Under the pieces are notes generated by a model. That model saw only the letters and a list, made by a program, of their open reading frames with translations, searched no databases and had not been told where the DNA came from. A stretch of 64,000 nucleotides of DNA from Kitasatospora fiedleri. GTDB lineage: Bacteria; Actinomycetota; Actinomycetes; Streptomycetales; Streptomycetaceae. Below, piece after piece: positions 49,347-59,411 of this stretch. Position numbers and translations under genes: made by a program. The first letter of the stretch is position 1; every line of letters starts with the position of its first letter. The stretch covers positions 3,720,001-3,784,000 of the forward strand of contig NZ_OX419519.1 in NCBI RefSeq assembly GCF_948472415.1. Reading direction: 5' to 3'.

Positions 49347-50560
49347 GTGGAGAGAGCCTCCAAGGACGCCTGGGCTTCGTACACCGCCCCCTCGCACCCG
49401 CCGATACCCGGCGGCCGGGGGGGCGTCGGGCGTCTTCCGTGCCCCCCGGCCGGCGTGACCGGCCTGAACGAACTGCTGCCCCCGCCCAAAGCCGCCACCC
49501 GCACCATCGGCTCCCACGCCGCCAGACAGCTGCTCGCCCTGTGCGAACTCGCCGGACTGGACCGCCGGGAGTCCGCCGCCTACACCCGGGCCGTCAACGC
49601 CGCCCTCGGGCCGGTCGCCGACCGCTCCCTCGACCTCCCCCCGGCACGCCGTCGTTCCTCTCCGACGACCACACCCCGGTCGAGTTCTCGCTCTCCTTCT
49701 CCGCCGACCGCGCCCCCACCCTGCGGGTCCTCTTCGAACCCGCCAGCGGCTTCGGCACCCCCGCCGAGAGCAGCCGCCTCGCCCTGCGCGCCCTGCACGG
49801 CCTCGCCGGACACTGGGGCATCTCCACCGAACAGCTCGACACCGTCACCGACCTGTTCCTCCCGGACGAGCCGCAGGGGGCGTTCTCCCTGTGGATCGCC
49901 CTGGAGCTGCTCCCCGGCGGCACCCCCCGGATGAAGGCCTACCTCAACCCGGCCGCCAACGGCGCCGCCCACGCCGAACGCACCGTCCGCGCGGCCCTGC
50001 GCCGACTCGGCCACCACCACGCCGACAGCGACCTGCCCGAAGGCGACCAGCTGCTCTTCCTCGCCCTCGACCTCGGCGACTGGCCCGAACCCCGGCTCAA
50101 GATCTACACCACCCACCACGGACTCACCCCCGCCGCCACCGGCACCCTCGGCCGGATGCCCGGCGGCCCCGGCCCCGCCGAACTCGAGTCCTTCCTGCGC
50201 ACCGCCGCCGGCATCACCCCCGACACCAACCCCCGGCTCACCCTGCGCCCCGTCCAGACCTGCCACGGCTACACCGACACCACCGGCGTGCCCAGCGCGT
50301 TCACCGCGTACGTACCCGTCCGCGACTACGCCCGGCACGACGGCGAGGTGCTCGACCGCGCGGTCGTCCTGCTCGACCGCTACGGCATCGACCCGACCGG
50401 ACTCCGCAACGCCCTCGGCGCGCTCACCCCCCGCCCGCTGGAGGACGGCGTCGGCCTGATCTCCTACCTCGCCCTGGCCCACCAGCACGGCCGGGCGCCC
50501 CGGATCACCGCGTACCTCTCCTCCGAGGCGTACCGGGTCCGACCACCGAACGTGCGCTGA
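49347..50560 (+). pseudogene. ABBA/DMATS-type prenyltransferase with 1-bp frameshift
   Basis: A GTG after AGGAGGG opens a frame with about 97 residues of an N-terminal helix bundle (SHAARQLLALCELAGLDRRES). At a C6 run (49637-49642) the family signature moves to the next frame: SFLSDDHTPVEFSLSF, LRVLFEP, then alternating strands and helices to the end (AYLSSEAYRV). Restoring one C would give a continuous 404-residue protein, a normal length for bacterial indole prenyltransferases of the DMATS group. These transfer dimethylallyl or longer groups to aromatic rings without an aspartate-rich motif. Either the gene is dead or the base call is wrong. Confidence 0.78.
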
Positions 50561-50858
50561 CGCGGCCGGCCCGAACCGGCTCCCGGCGGCCGTCCCCTCC
50601 CCTGTGACTGCCGCACCGCACCGCGTCCGCGGCCGCTCCGGCGCTCACGCCCACGTTCACGTCCGTACCCGCATCCCCGGCGCCGCTCCTTGCTCTTCCC
50701 GTGCTCCTCTTGCTCTTCCCGCTCTTCGTTCCCGCTCTTCGTCCCTGCTCCTGCCACCGCCCGGCGGGGCCGCAGGCGGAACCGCCCGTGGGACCGCACG
50801 CCCACGAGCGACTCCGCACCCTCACTGCGGCCTACGCCTCGCGCAGGCCCCGGACTGC

Positions 50859-52160
50859 CTACGCCTCGCGCAGTTCACGGAGGTACGAGCCGACGTCCAC
50901 CTGGATCGAGGACCCCGTCGACATGCCGTACCGGCGCTCGATCCCGGCCAGGTGCCCGTCGATCTCCTTCCGCATCACGTCCGCCGCGGGCAGCACCGCC
51001 TCCCCCGTCAGCAGCCGCGCCACCCACTGCGCCTGCGCCTCCACCAGCCGGGTGATCGACCCCACCGGGCGGATCAGGCCCAGGAACAGCAGCCCCGGCA
51101 GCTCCGGCGCCACCACCCGGCGGTACAGCCGGACCGGACCGGTCGCACCGGCCGGGTGCCCGTCCGGCAGGAACGGGAACCGCCAGTCGAAGCCGGTGCA
51201 GAACACGATCGCGTCCGCCTCCGTCCAACTCCCGTCCGTGAAACGGACGGTGGAGCCCTCCAGCGAGGCGATGCCGGGCTTCGGCAGCACCGCGCCGTGC
51301 CGAATCCGGCTCAGGATCTCGTCCGAGATGGTCACCGCCGAGGAGAAGATCCGGTGGTCCGGCTCGGGCAGGCCGTAGTCCGACATCCGGCCGCGCGCCA
51401 CCTCCAGCGCCTGCTCCACGAACTCCCGCTGCTCCTCCAGCGACTTGGCGGTGAACCAGGGTGCCTCGGCGATCAGGTCCACCGATATGCCGTGCAGCTG
51501 CTTGGGTATGACGTGCAGGCCGCGGCGGGCCGAGAGCACCGTCCGGGCCGCGTGCCGGGACAGGTCGGCCGCGATGTCCACCCCGGACGCGCCCATGCCC
51601 ACCACGACCACCCGCTGGCCGGTGAAGTCCCGGCCGTCCATGAAGTCCATCGAGTGCAGCATCGCCCCGGTGAAGGACTCCGCGCCCGGCGGCAGCGGGT
51701 TCGGCATCGTCGGCACGTTGTGGTGCCCCGAGGCCACCACCACCTGGTCGAACGTCCGCCGGGTCTCCACCCCCGCGGCACCGCGGCTGACCACCGTCCA
51801 CACCCCGTACGCGTCCTGACGCACCGACAGCACCTCGGTGCGGAACTCGATGTGCGGCAGCAGCCCCGCCCACTCGGCGAACTCCCGCAGGTACGCCGCC
51901 ACGTCGCTGTGCCGCGGGTACAGCGGCATCTCGTCGGACATCGGGAAGGCCGCGAACCCGGTCAACTGCTTGGCACTGTTCAGGTGCAGCGCCTGGTACG
52001 CCGGACCCGGCTCGCCTGCCGACGGCCGACGCCAGATCCCGCCCACCCCCGGGGAGCGCTCCAGGCAGACGAAGTCCAGCCCGCGCTCGCGCAACGCGTA
52101 CGCCGCCGCCAACCCCGACAGCCCCGCGCCGATCACACAGACACCCACTGCGACCTCCAT
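50859..52160 (-). CDS. Flavin-containing monooxygenase
   Basis: 433 residues. FAD site [17 protein letters not shown] near the N-terminus; NADPH site [17 protein letters not shown] in the middle; [10 protein letters not shown] and [13 protein letters not shown] are the other usual FMO landmarks. It would hydroxylate or oxidise an N, S or carbonyl centre, or an indole ring. A GTG at 52148 with GGAGG 5 bp upstream is an alternative start and may be the true one. It is convergent with the prenyltransferase gene across about 300 bp and divergent from the SARP gene, so a common pathway is likely. Confidence 0.9.
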   Translation of the reverse strand: MEVAVGVCVIGAGLSGLAAAYALRERGLDFVCLERSPGVGGIWRRPSAGEPGPAYQALHLNSAKQLTGFAAFPMSDEMPLYPRHSDVAAYLREFAEWAGLLPHIEFRTEVLSVRQDAYGVWTVVSRGAAGVETRRTFDQVVVASGHHNVPTMPNPLPPGAESFTGAMLHSMDFMDGRDFTGQRVVVVGMGASGVDIAADLSRHAARTVLSARRGLHVIPKQLHGISVDLIAEAPWFTAKSLEEQREFVEQALEVARGRMSDYGLPEPDHRIFSSAVTISDEILSRIRHGAVLPKPGIASLEGSTVRFTDGSWTEADAIVFCTGFDWRFPFLPDGHPAGATGPVRLYRRVVAPELPGLLFLGLIRPVGSITRLVEAQAQWVARLLTGEAVLPAADVMRKEIDGHLAGIERRYGMSTGSSIQVDVGSYLRELREA

Positions 52161-52413
52161 GAATCGCTCAGCCGATAACTCGCCGCTCCCCAAACAATCT
52201 TGACCCTCCAGCATAAGCAGGGCACACAATGCCCCCAGGGCCGCCACCGGCCCACCACGCGCGCGGCGGGGGACGACGCGGGCTCCGGGGGTGCGGCCCC
52301 ACCGGGAGGGCACCGCCGGGAGGGCACCGCCGGGACGGCACCGCCGGGTGCGCCTTGCCCGGAGCGGCGGGGCCCCTCCACACTGATCGTCCGGGGACGA
52401 GGGGGCGGGCGGC

Positions 52414-55400
52414 ATGGCGGAGCACGGGTCGGCCGACCGGTCCGCCTTCGGTCCGCTGCTGCACGCGCTGCGCACCCGGGCCGGGCTCAGCCAGCAGACC
52501 GCCGCCGCCCGCGCCGGACTCAGCACCCGGGCCCTGCGCGACCTCGAACACGGCCGGGTCCGGCAGCCCCGCGAACGCACCCTGCACCGACTCGCCGACG
52601 CCCTCGGCCTGACCGCCGCGCAGACCGCCGAACTGCGGTCCGCCGCCACCGACCTGGGCACGAGCACCGGTGCCGGAACCGGCGCAGGAACCGGCACCAG
52701 CGCCGGCACCGGCTCCCGCTCCGACTCCGCCGGGAGCGGCCGGACGACGCTGCTGCTGCTCGGCCCGCTCGCCCTACGTCACGGCGGCGCCGACGTCCCG
52801 ATCGGCAGCCCCGCCCTGCGCCGCCTGCTCGGACTGCTCGCCCTCACCCACCCCGGCGCCGCCACCCGGCAGGAGATCACCGACACCCTGTGGCCGTCCG
52901 GACCGCCCGACTCGCAGCAGAGCCTGCTCCACACCCACATCGGCCGACTGCGCCGCCTCCTCGCCCCGAACGCCCCCGACAGCTCCGACAGCCCCGGCAG
53001 CTCCGACGACCCCGACCGCCCGGACCGCCCGGACCGCCCCGGCATCGTCCGCACCCCCACCGGCTACCGGCTCGACCTCCCCCGCCACCGCACCGACCTC
53101 GGGCGGTTCGACGACCTGCTGGCCCGCACCACCTCCCTGCGGAACGCCCCCGACCCGGACACCGCGCACCGGGACCTCACCCGCGCCCTGCGGTGGTGGC
53201 GCGGCCCCGTCCTCGCCGACGCCGACCCGGCCCTGCGCCGCCACCCCGCCGCGGTCGCCGCCAACGAGCGGCGAATCCGCGCCGCCCTGCTGCACGCCGA
53301 CACCGCCCTGCTGCTGCACCGCGCCGACCAGGCCGTCCACCCGCTCCGGGAGCTGGCCCACCTCGAACCGCTCCACGAGGGCCTGCACGCCCGGCTGATC
53401 CTCACCCTCGCCGCGAGCGGCCGCCAGGCCGCCGCCCTCGACACCTACACCCGCCTGCGCACCCGCCTCGACGAGGAGCTCGGCGTCACCCCCGGCCCCG
53501 AACTCCACGACGCCCACCTGCGCGTCCTGCGCGGCCAGTTGCCCGCCCGGGCGGCCGCTCCCCCACCGGCCCGGCCCCCGTCCGGCCCGGCGCCCCTCCC
53601 CCCGCCGCCCGCCCAACTCCCTTCCGTCCCGGGCCGGTTCGTCGGCCGCCGCCGGTACCTGCGCGAGCTCGACGCCCTGCTCCCGGCCGTCACCGCCACC
53701 CCGGCCGGGCCCACCGCCCCGTACCCGCTCGTCACCGTGGTCGGCCCGCCCGGCATCGGCAAGACCGTCCTCGCCACCCACTGGGCGCACGAGCACCGCG
53801 ACCGCTTCCCGGACGGCCAGCTCTTCGCCGACCTGCACGGCCACTCCACCCGGCCCGCCGCACGCCCCGCCGACCTCCTCGCCCGCTTCCTGCGCGCCCT
53901 CGGCACCCCGCCCGACCGGCTGCCCGCCGACCCGGACGAGGCCGCCGCGCTCTACCGCACCCTGCTCGCCGACCGCCGCCTGCTGATCGTCCTCGACGAC
54001 GCCCGGGACGCCGCACAGGTCCGCCCCCTGCTCCCCGGCACCCGCGGCTGCGCCGTCCTGGTCACCAGCCGCAACCGCCTCACCGGCCTGCTGGTCGGCA
54101 ACGACGCCCACCGCCTCACCCTCGACGCCCTCGACCCGGCGGAGGGCACCCGGCTGCTCGGCACCGTCCTCGGCGCCCCCCGGATCGCCGCCGAACCGGC
54201 CGCCGCCCGCCGCCTCGTCCACGCCTGCGGCGGCCTCCCCCTCGCCCTCCGCCTCGCCGCCGCCCACCTGGCCGCCGCCCCCGACAGCCCCCTCGCCGAC
54301 CACGCCCCCGCCCAGCCCGACGCCGACCTGCTCGCCCGCCTCGACCTCGCGGACGACCCGCACACCGGCCTGCGCGCCGCCTTCGACCGCTCCTACCGCG
54401 CCCTCCCCGCCCCCGCCCGCCACCTCTTCCGCCTCCTCGGCCGGGCCCCCGCCCCCGGCCTCACCACCCAGGCCGCCACCGCCCTCGCCGCCACCACACC
54501 CGCCGAGACCGCCGCCCTGCTGGCCCGCCTCACCGACGCCCACCTCGTCCGGGAACAACCCCCCGGCCACTACCGGCTGCCCGGCCTGCTCCACCCGTAC
54601 GCCGCCGGGCTGCCGGCCGAACGAGGGTCCGACGTCGATCAGTCGGCTGACGCCCACCCGCTGCCCGACCCTCCGAGCCCGGCCGACCCCGATCAGCCGA
54701 CCGGTCCCGCCCGACCGGCCGACCGCGCCCGGCTGTCCGCCGCCGCCGTCCGGGCCTGCGAAGCCGGACAGCTCACCGCCGCACGGCAGTTGACGGAACG
54801 CCTGCTCCCACCCGTCGCGCCGCCCCTCCCCTCGTCCCCGTCCGCCGGGCCGCACCCCGACGACATCACCGTGCTGGGCCTGATCTGCTGGAAGCTCGGC
54901 CGCCTGTCCGAGGCCGCCGAGCACTTCGCGCACGCCGCCCGGCTGCTCGGCCCGGCCGCCACCGGCCTCGACGGGCCGGCCGACCGGGAGGCCGTCGCCC
55001 GGACCAACCTGGCCGTGGTCCAGCGGGCGCTCGGGCGCCCCGGCGAAGCGATCCGGGTGATCGGCGAGACCCTGCCGGTGCACCGGCGGCACCGCAACCG
55101 GTTCAGTGAGGCCGTCGCGCTGACCTGCCTGTCCTCCGCCCACACCGACCTCGGCGACCACGCCACCGGGCAGTTGCTCGCCCACACCGCGCTCGCCACC
55201 GCCCGCACCGTGCGCAACCGGGCCCTGGAGGCCAACGCCCACCTCGCCCTCGCCGCCGCGCACGCCCGCGCCCACCGTCCCGCCGAGGCGGCCGCCGGCC
55301 ACCGCGAGGCCCTGCGCCTGGCCGAGGCCGCGGGCGACCGCCACCCGCAGGCCGCCGCCCTGGCCGGCCTCGCCGCCGCCCTGCTCGCCACCGACCCGCG

Positions 55401-55740
55401 CGCCGCGCTGCGCACCGCCGAGCACGCCCTCGTCCTCGCCCGGGAAGCCGAGTTCCGGGTGCCCGAGGGCGACGCCCTCACCGTCCTGGCCCGCGTCCGG
55501 GTCCGCCTCGGCGACCCGCGGGCCGCCCTCGCCCTCGGCGCCGACGCGCTCGCCCTGCACCGCGCGAGCGGCCACCGCCCCGGCGAGGTCCGGGCCCACC
55601 TCACCCTCGCCCTGGCCGCCACCGCGCTCAGCACCGGCACCGGCACCGCCGACGCCGACGCCAGCGCCGCCGACGCGGTCCGGCACCGCCGGGAGGCGCT
55701 GCGGATCGTCCGGGCGGCGGGCGGCACTTCCCTCCGCTGA
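52414..55740 (+). CDS. Large AfsR/SARP-type regulator with extra HTH
   Basis: 1108 residues. An Xre-type HTH ([31 protein letters not shown], residues about 18-60), a Gly/Thr-rich linker, a SARP DNA-binding domain and BTAD ([12 protein letters not shown], then [20 protein letters not shown]). Then an NB-ARC ATPase with Walker A GPPGIGKT and Walker B LLIVLDD, and C-terminal TPR-like helices. Such regulators activate secondary metabolite genes, using ATP or GTP to switch. Its place between the FMO and PPOX/MFS genes suggests it controls this locus. A second N-terminal HTH before the SARP domain is unusual. Confidence 0.9.
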   Translation: MAEHGSADRSAFGPLLHALRTRAGLSQQTAAARAGLSTRALRDLEHGRVRQPRERTLHRLADALGLTAAQTAELRSAATDLGTSTGAGTGAGTGTSAGTGSRSDSAGSGRTTLLLLGPLALRHGGADVPIGSPALRRLLGLLALTHPGAATRQEITDTLWPSGPPDSQQSLLHTHIGRLRRLLAPNAPDSSDSPGSSDDPDRPDRPDRPGIVRTPTGYRLDLPRHRTDLGRFDDLLARTTSLRNAPDPDTAHRDLTRALRWWRGPVLADADPALRRHPAAVAANERRIRAALLHADTALLLHRADQAVHPLRELAHLEPLHEGLHARLILTLAASGRQAAALDTYTRLRTRLDEELGVTPGPELHDAHLRVLRGQLPARAAAPPPARPPSGPAPLPPPPAQLPSVPGRFVGRRRYLRELDALLPAVTATPAGPTAPYPLVTVVGPPGIGKTVLATHWAHEHRDRFPDGQLFADLHGHSTRPAARPADLLARFLRALGTPPDRLPADPDEAAALYRTLLADRRLLIVLDDARDAAQVRPLLPGTRGCAVLVTSRNRLTGLLVGNDAHRLTLDALDPAEGTRLLGTVLGAPRIAAEPAAARRLVHACGGLPLALRLAAAHLAAAPDSPLADHAPAQPDADLLARLDLADDPHTGLRAAFDRSYRALPAPARHLFRLLGRAPAPGLTTQAATALAATTPAETAALLARLTDAHLVREQPPGHYRLPGLLHPYAAGLPAERGSDVDQSADAHPLPDPPSPADPDQPTGPARPADRARLSAAAVRACEAGQLTAARQLTERLLPPVAPPLPSSPSAGPHPDDITVLGLICWKLGRLSEAAEHFAHAARLLGPAATGLDGPADREAVARTNLAVVQRALGRPGEAIRVIGETLPVHRRHRNRFSEAVALTCLSSAHTDLGDHATGQLLAHTALATARTVRNRALEANAHLALAAAHARAHRPAEAAAGHREALRLAEAAGDRHPQAAALAGLAAALLATDPRAALRTAEHALVLAREAEFRVPEGDALTVLARVRVRLGDPRAALALGADALALHRASGHRPGEVRAHLTLALAATALSTGTGTADADASAADAVRHRREALRIVRAAGGTSLR

Positions 55741-55897
55741 ACCGGAAGTTCCGCGAAACTTCCGCCCCGCGCACATCACCGCAGCTGAGCGCCCCGCCCT
55801 GCCCGTCCCGCCCTCTGGTCCCGCTCCGGCCGCCCGGACAGCCCGGCTCCTTACGGTGAAAACCCCACCGCACCGGACCGAATCCCGAGGTGACACC

Positions 55898-56557
55898 TTG
55901 AGCCGCTACGACCGACTCGCGTACACCCCCGCCGTACGCCGCCTCCAACAGGAGATGGGCAGCGCCGCCGCGGCCGACCGCCGCCTGCGCGCGCCGGGCG
56001 ACGGACCCGAGCCGTTCACCGACACCGAGACCTCCTTCGTCCGCGGCATGGACGGCTTCCTGTTCGCGACGGTCAACGAGAACGGCTGGCCGTACCTCCA
56101 TTTCCGCGGCGGCCCGCCCGGCTTCGTCCACGTCCTGGACCCGCACACCCTCGGCTACCTGGACGTCCGCGGCAACCGGCAGTACCTGACCACCGGCAAC
56201 CTGCGCGGCGGCGACGGCCGGGTCGCCCTGTTCTTCCTCGACCACGCCCGGCAGGCCCGCCTCAAGGTGTTCGGCCGCGCCACCGCCGTCCCCGCCGACC
56301 ACGATCCCGCCCTCGCCGCACGCCTCAGCACCCCGCGCACCGACGGCCGGATCGAACAGCTCGTCACCATCCGGGTCGAGGCGCACGCCTGGAACTGCCC
56401 CCAGCACATCACCCCGCGCTTCACCGAACACGAACTCGCCGACGCCCTGGCCCCGGTCCGCGACCGCCTCACCCGCATGGAACGGCTGGAACAGGAGAAC
56501 GCCCTGCTGCGCGCCGAACTCGCCCGCCACACCGCCGCCCCCGCCACCCCTTCCTGA
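55898..56557 (+). CDS. PPOX-fold flavoprotein
   Basis: 219 residues from a TTG 7 bp after GAGG. The split-barrel fold shows FVRGMDGFLFATVNENGWPYLHFRGGPPGF and DVRGNRQYLTTGNLR, with VALFFLDHARQARLKVFGRA after it. The C-terminus is a short coiled coil (RMERLEQENALLRAELARH), which suggests dimerisation. It binds FMN or F420 and could reduce or oxidise a pathway intermediate. It lies 157 bp behind the SARP gene. Confidence 0.85.
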   Translation: MSRYDRLAYTPAVRRLQQEMGSAAAADRRLRAPGDGPEPFTDTETSFVRGMDGFLFATVNENGWPYLHFRGGPPGFVHVLDPHTLGYLDVRGNRQYLTTGNLRGGDGRVALFFLDHARQARLKVFGRATAVPADHDPALAARLSTPRTDGRIEQLVTIRVEAHAWNCPQHITPRFTEHELADALAPVRDRLTRMERLEQENALLRAELARHTAAPATPS

Positions 56558-56672
56558 CCCGCCACCCCCTCCTGACCCTCCCTCCCTCCTTCCTTTCCCC
56601 TCCCTCCCTCCCTCCCTCCTTCCCCCTCCCTCCTCCCTCCTCCCTCCCTCCGATCGAAGGACCGACCCCGCC
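56558..56672. repeat. Polypyrimidine tract with CCCT repeats
   Basis: About 85 bp (56565-56652) is almost pure C/T, with repeated CCCT and CCTT. The minus strand is therefore GGGA-repetitive and can form G-quadruplex or triplex DNA. It lies directly before the MFS gene. Confidence 0.75.
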
Positions 56673-57929
56673 GTGCCCGCCGTACCTGCCGGCCTGACCG
56701 ACCGCCCCGCGGCCGTGGCCTCCGCCGAACCCGCCATCTGGTCCCGCAACTTCCGCCGCTACTTCACCGCCCGCAGCGCGGGCCTGCTCAGTTGGGCGAT
56801 GCTCCCGGTCGCCGTCTCCGCCGGTCTGCTCTCCGCCGGCCACGGCCTGGACACGGCGGGCTACGCGATGGCCTTCCTGGTCGCCCCGTTCGCCGGCCTG
56901 GTGCTGTTCGGCGGCGTCCTCGCCGACCGGTTCACCGCCCGCCGGATGATGATCCTCGCCGACCTGGCCAACCTGGCCGCGCACGTCCTGCTCGCCCTGC
57001 TCTTCTGGCACGGCATCGACCACCTCTGGCAGCTGTACGCCCTGCTCGCGGTGGCCGGTACCGCGAACGCCCTGTTCCAGCCCGGCGCCTCCTCGACCGT
57101 CCCGCTGGTCTCCCGCGACGTCCAGGGCGCCAACGGCGTCCTGCGCACCTCCGAGGCCGCGACCGGCCTGGGCGGCCCCGCGCTGGCCGGCGTGCTGGTC
57201 GGCTTCGGCTCCACGGGGTGGGTGATGGCGGTCTCCGCCCTCGCGTACGCCACCAGCGCCGCCTGCCTGTTCGCACTCCGCCTGGGACCCGTCCCCGCCC
57301 CGCCCGCCGACCGCTCGCTCTGGCGCAACCTGGCCGTCGGCTGGCACGAGTTCCGCTCCCGCAGCTGGCTCTGGGGCGTCGTCCTGATCTGGATGTGCTA
57401 CGCCGTCCTGGCCTGGGGCCCCCAACTCTCCCTCGCCGCAGGCATCGTGGTCCCCGCCCACGGCCCCACCGCGTTCGGCCTGATCAACTGCGCCCTCGGC
57501 GCGGGCACCGTGGCCGGCGGCCTGCTCGCCATCCGCTACAAGCCCCGCCGCCCCCTGGCCGCCGGCGCGGTCGCCATGTTCGCCTACCCCCTCTACCCCC
57601 TCGCCATCCTGCTGCACGCCCCGGTCTGGCTGCTCGCCGCCGCCCAGGTCCTGGTCGGCACCGGCATCGGCGTCTGGGGCGTCATGTGGTCCACCGCCGT
57701 CCAGACCCAGGTCCCCGGCGAGGTCCTCAACCGCGTCCACGCCTACGAAGTCGCCGGCTCCGTCGGCCTCTACCCCCTCGGCTCCGCCCTGGTCGGCCCC
57801 GCCACCCACGCCTTCGGCACCTCCCACGTCCTCGCCGCCGGCACCCTCGTCGCCGCCCTCACCCCCCTCGCCCTGCTCCTCACCCGCCCCATCCGCACCC
57901 TCCCCCGCGTCCCGGACCGCCCGGCCTGA
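56673..57929 (+). CDS. MFS transporter
   Basis: 418 residues with twelve hydrophobic segments. The loop 2-3 motif is GVLADRFTARRMMILADL, as in major-facilitator drug exporters of the enterobactin/tetracycline type. The middle loop is short and basic. It probably exports the product of the neighbouring prenyltransferase/P450/FMO genes, or provides resistance. It starts at a GTG directly behind the polypyrimidine tract and has no clear Shine-Dalgarno sequence. Confidence 0.87.
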   Translation: MPAVPAGLTDRPAAVASAEPAIWSRNFRRYFTARSAGLLSWAMLPVAVSAGLLSAGHGLDTAGYAMAFLVAPFAGLVLFGGVLADRFTARRMMILADLANLAAHVLLALLFWHGIDHLWQLYALLAVAGTANALFQPGASSTVPLVSRDVQGANGVLRTSEAATGLGGPALAGVLVGFGSTGWVMAVSALAYATSAACLFALRLGPVPAPPADRSLWRNLAVGWHEFRSRSWLWGVVLIWMCYAVLAWGPQLSLAAGIVVPAHGPTAFGLINCALGAGTVAGGLLAIRYKPRRPLAAGAVAMFAYPLYPLAILLHAPVWLLAAAQVLVGTGIGVWGVMWSTAVQTQVPGEVLNRVHAYEVAGSVGLYPLGSALVGPATHAFGTSHVLAAGTLVAALTPLALLLTRPIRTLPRVPDRPA

Positions 57930-58066
57930 CACTTCCACACCACTCTTCCTCAGAGGAGTTGAGCTCCCGTCCGGCAACCCTTTCACCAGGAATACCGGGC
58001 TGCCCCACGGGGTTCCCGTCCCCACACGGCCCGCATCGGGGAGGGCCGCGATCGAGGGGGCACCAG

Positions 58067-59062
58067 GTGCGAGCCGTCGGATTCCGGGTCAACGGAGGCG
58101 TCGAAGTACTGGAGGAGCTGGACCTGCCCGAGCCGGTACCGGCCGCCGGCCAGGTCACCGTGCGGGTCGCCTTCGCGGGCGTCAACTTCGCCGAAGTCCA
58201 GCACTGCCGGGGCGAGTTCGGCGCACCGGACGGACCGCACGGGGTGGACGTCCCGGGCCTGGAGGTCGCCGGTACGGTCAGCGCGCTCGGCCCGGGCGTG
58301 ACCGGCCTGTCCGTGGGCGAGCCGGTCGCGGCGTACCTGCCGTCCTTCGGCGGCTACGCCGAACTGGCCGTCGCGGACGCACGGTTCACCAGGTCACTGC
58401 AGACCGCCGCCGGCGAGGTCGACCCGGCCCACGCGGCGGCCCTGCCCTGCGTCTACCCCACGGCCTTCGGCATCCTCGACGACGCCGGCCGACTCCGCCC
58501 CGACGAGGACGTCCTGATCCACTCCGCCGCCGGCGGCGTCGGCTTCGCCGCCGCCCAACTGGCCCGGGCCCTGGGTGCCCGACGGGTGTTCGGCACGGTC
58601 GGCTCGGCCGAGAAGATCCCGTACGCGCTCGGCCTCGGCTACGACGACGTCTTCCTCCGCGACGACTTCACCACCCCCCTGACCCAAGCCACCGAAGGCC
58701 GGGGCGTCGACCTGGTCCTCGACCCCGTCGGCGGCCCGGTCCGCGAACAGAGCCTGACGGCACTGGCCCCCTTCGGCCGCCTGGTGGCCTACGGAGACCT
58801 CGGCCGCCACGAGAGCTGGACCACCTCCGTCCGAGACCTCTGGAAGTCCAACCGCACCATCGCCGGCTTCAACATCGGCGACCTGGCCCGCCGCTCCCCC
58901 CACCGAATCGGCGACCTCCTCACCGAAGCCCTCCACCTCCTCGCCACCGGCCGGATCGACCCCGGCATCACGGAGACCTTCCCCCTGGCAGAAGCCGCCA
59001 AGGCCCACCGCCGCCTGGAAACCGGCACCGGAAAGGGCAAACTGCTCCTCGCACTGCACTGA
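58067..59062 (+). CDS. Quinone oxidoreductase (MDR superfamily)
   Basis: 331 residues from a GTG 8 bp after GAGGG. GroES-like start with GVNFAEVQHCRGEFG and VPGLEVAGTVSALGPG; Rossmann part with LIHSAAGGVGFAAAQLARALG and VDLVLDPVGG. The zinc ligands of alcohol dehydrogenases are missing. It reduces quinones or enones with NADPH and may act in detoxification or in the nearby biosynthetic locus. A palindromic CTCTTCCTCAGAGGAG stretch lies in the 138-bp gap behind the MFS gene. Confidence 0.88.
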   Translation: MRAVGFRVNGGVEVLEELDLPEPVPAAGQVTVRVAFAGVNFAEVQHCRGEFGAPDGPHGVDVPGLEVAGTVSALGPGVTGLSVGEPVAAYLPSFGGYAELAVADARFTRSLQTAAGEVDPAHAAALPCVYPTAFGILDDAGRLRPDEDVLIHSAAGGVGFAAAQLARALGARRVFGTVGSAEKIPYALGLGYDDVFLRDDFTTPLTQATEGRGVDLVLDPVGGPVREQSLTALAPFGRLVAYGDLGRHESWTTSVRDLWKSNRTIAGFNIGDLARRSPHRIGDLLTEALHLLATGRIDPGITETFPLAEAAKAHRRLETGTGKGKLLLALH

Positions 59063-59331
59063 CCCCCCCGGGTCGCCGACCCGGGGCCTCCTGCCGAAGC
59101 GGGCAACCAGACGAGCCATCCGGCGGTGGCAACCGCCCGCCCCCAGCCCCGGCGGGGTTCTGGGCTCCGCTCCCGCTCTCGGACCTGCCGTGTGCGCGGC
59201 TGGGCTACCGCCGACGCCGGACGAGGACCGGCGAGCGGGACCGGAAGATCGCCGACGCCGACGACACGGACGCCGAGACCACCCGGCAGCCCGGCAGAGC
59301 CACCGCCGTCCTCGGAGCAGGAAAACGAAGA

Positions 59332-59356
59332 AGCCCCAGGTCGTTGACCTGGGGCT
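59332..59356 (-). terminator. tRNA terminator next to tRNA-Gly-like 3' end
   Basis: AGCCCCAGGTC-GTT-GACCTGGGGCT is a perfect 11-bp stem. In minus-strand reading it is followed by CTTCTTCGTTTTCC, a T-rich tail, as expected for the terminator of the tRNA whose 3' half lies directly upstream. Confidence 0.7.
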
Positions 59357-59362
59357 CTCTGC

Positions 59363-59407
59363 TGGAGCGGGTGGCGAAAATCGAACTCGCGCTCTAAGCT
59401 TGAGAAT
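59363..59407 (-). pseudogene. 3' half of a tRNA-Gly-like gene (attachment-site remnant)
   Basis: On the minus strand, AAGCTTAGAGCGCGAGTTCG continues through the T arm into CACCCGCTCCA. This matches the streptomycete tRNA-Gly 3' half, with encoded CCA. The 5' half (GCGGGTG...) is missing; the sequence changes in the anticodon region, just before the insertion sequence. Like attL at 7458-7513 it looks like a 3' end displaced by site-specific integration. An intact copy should lie to the right of the window. Confidence 0.65.
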
Positions 59408-59411
59408 CAGT

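Noticed and set aside
52774-55896. 1040-codon open frame opposite the SARP regulator
   Set aside because: Gly/Val-rich mirror of a GC-rich gene; no domains. The opposite strand has a full set of regulator motifs.
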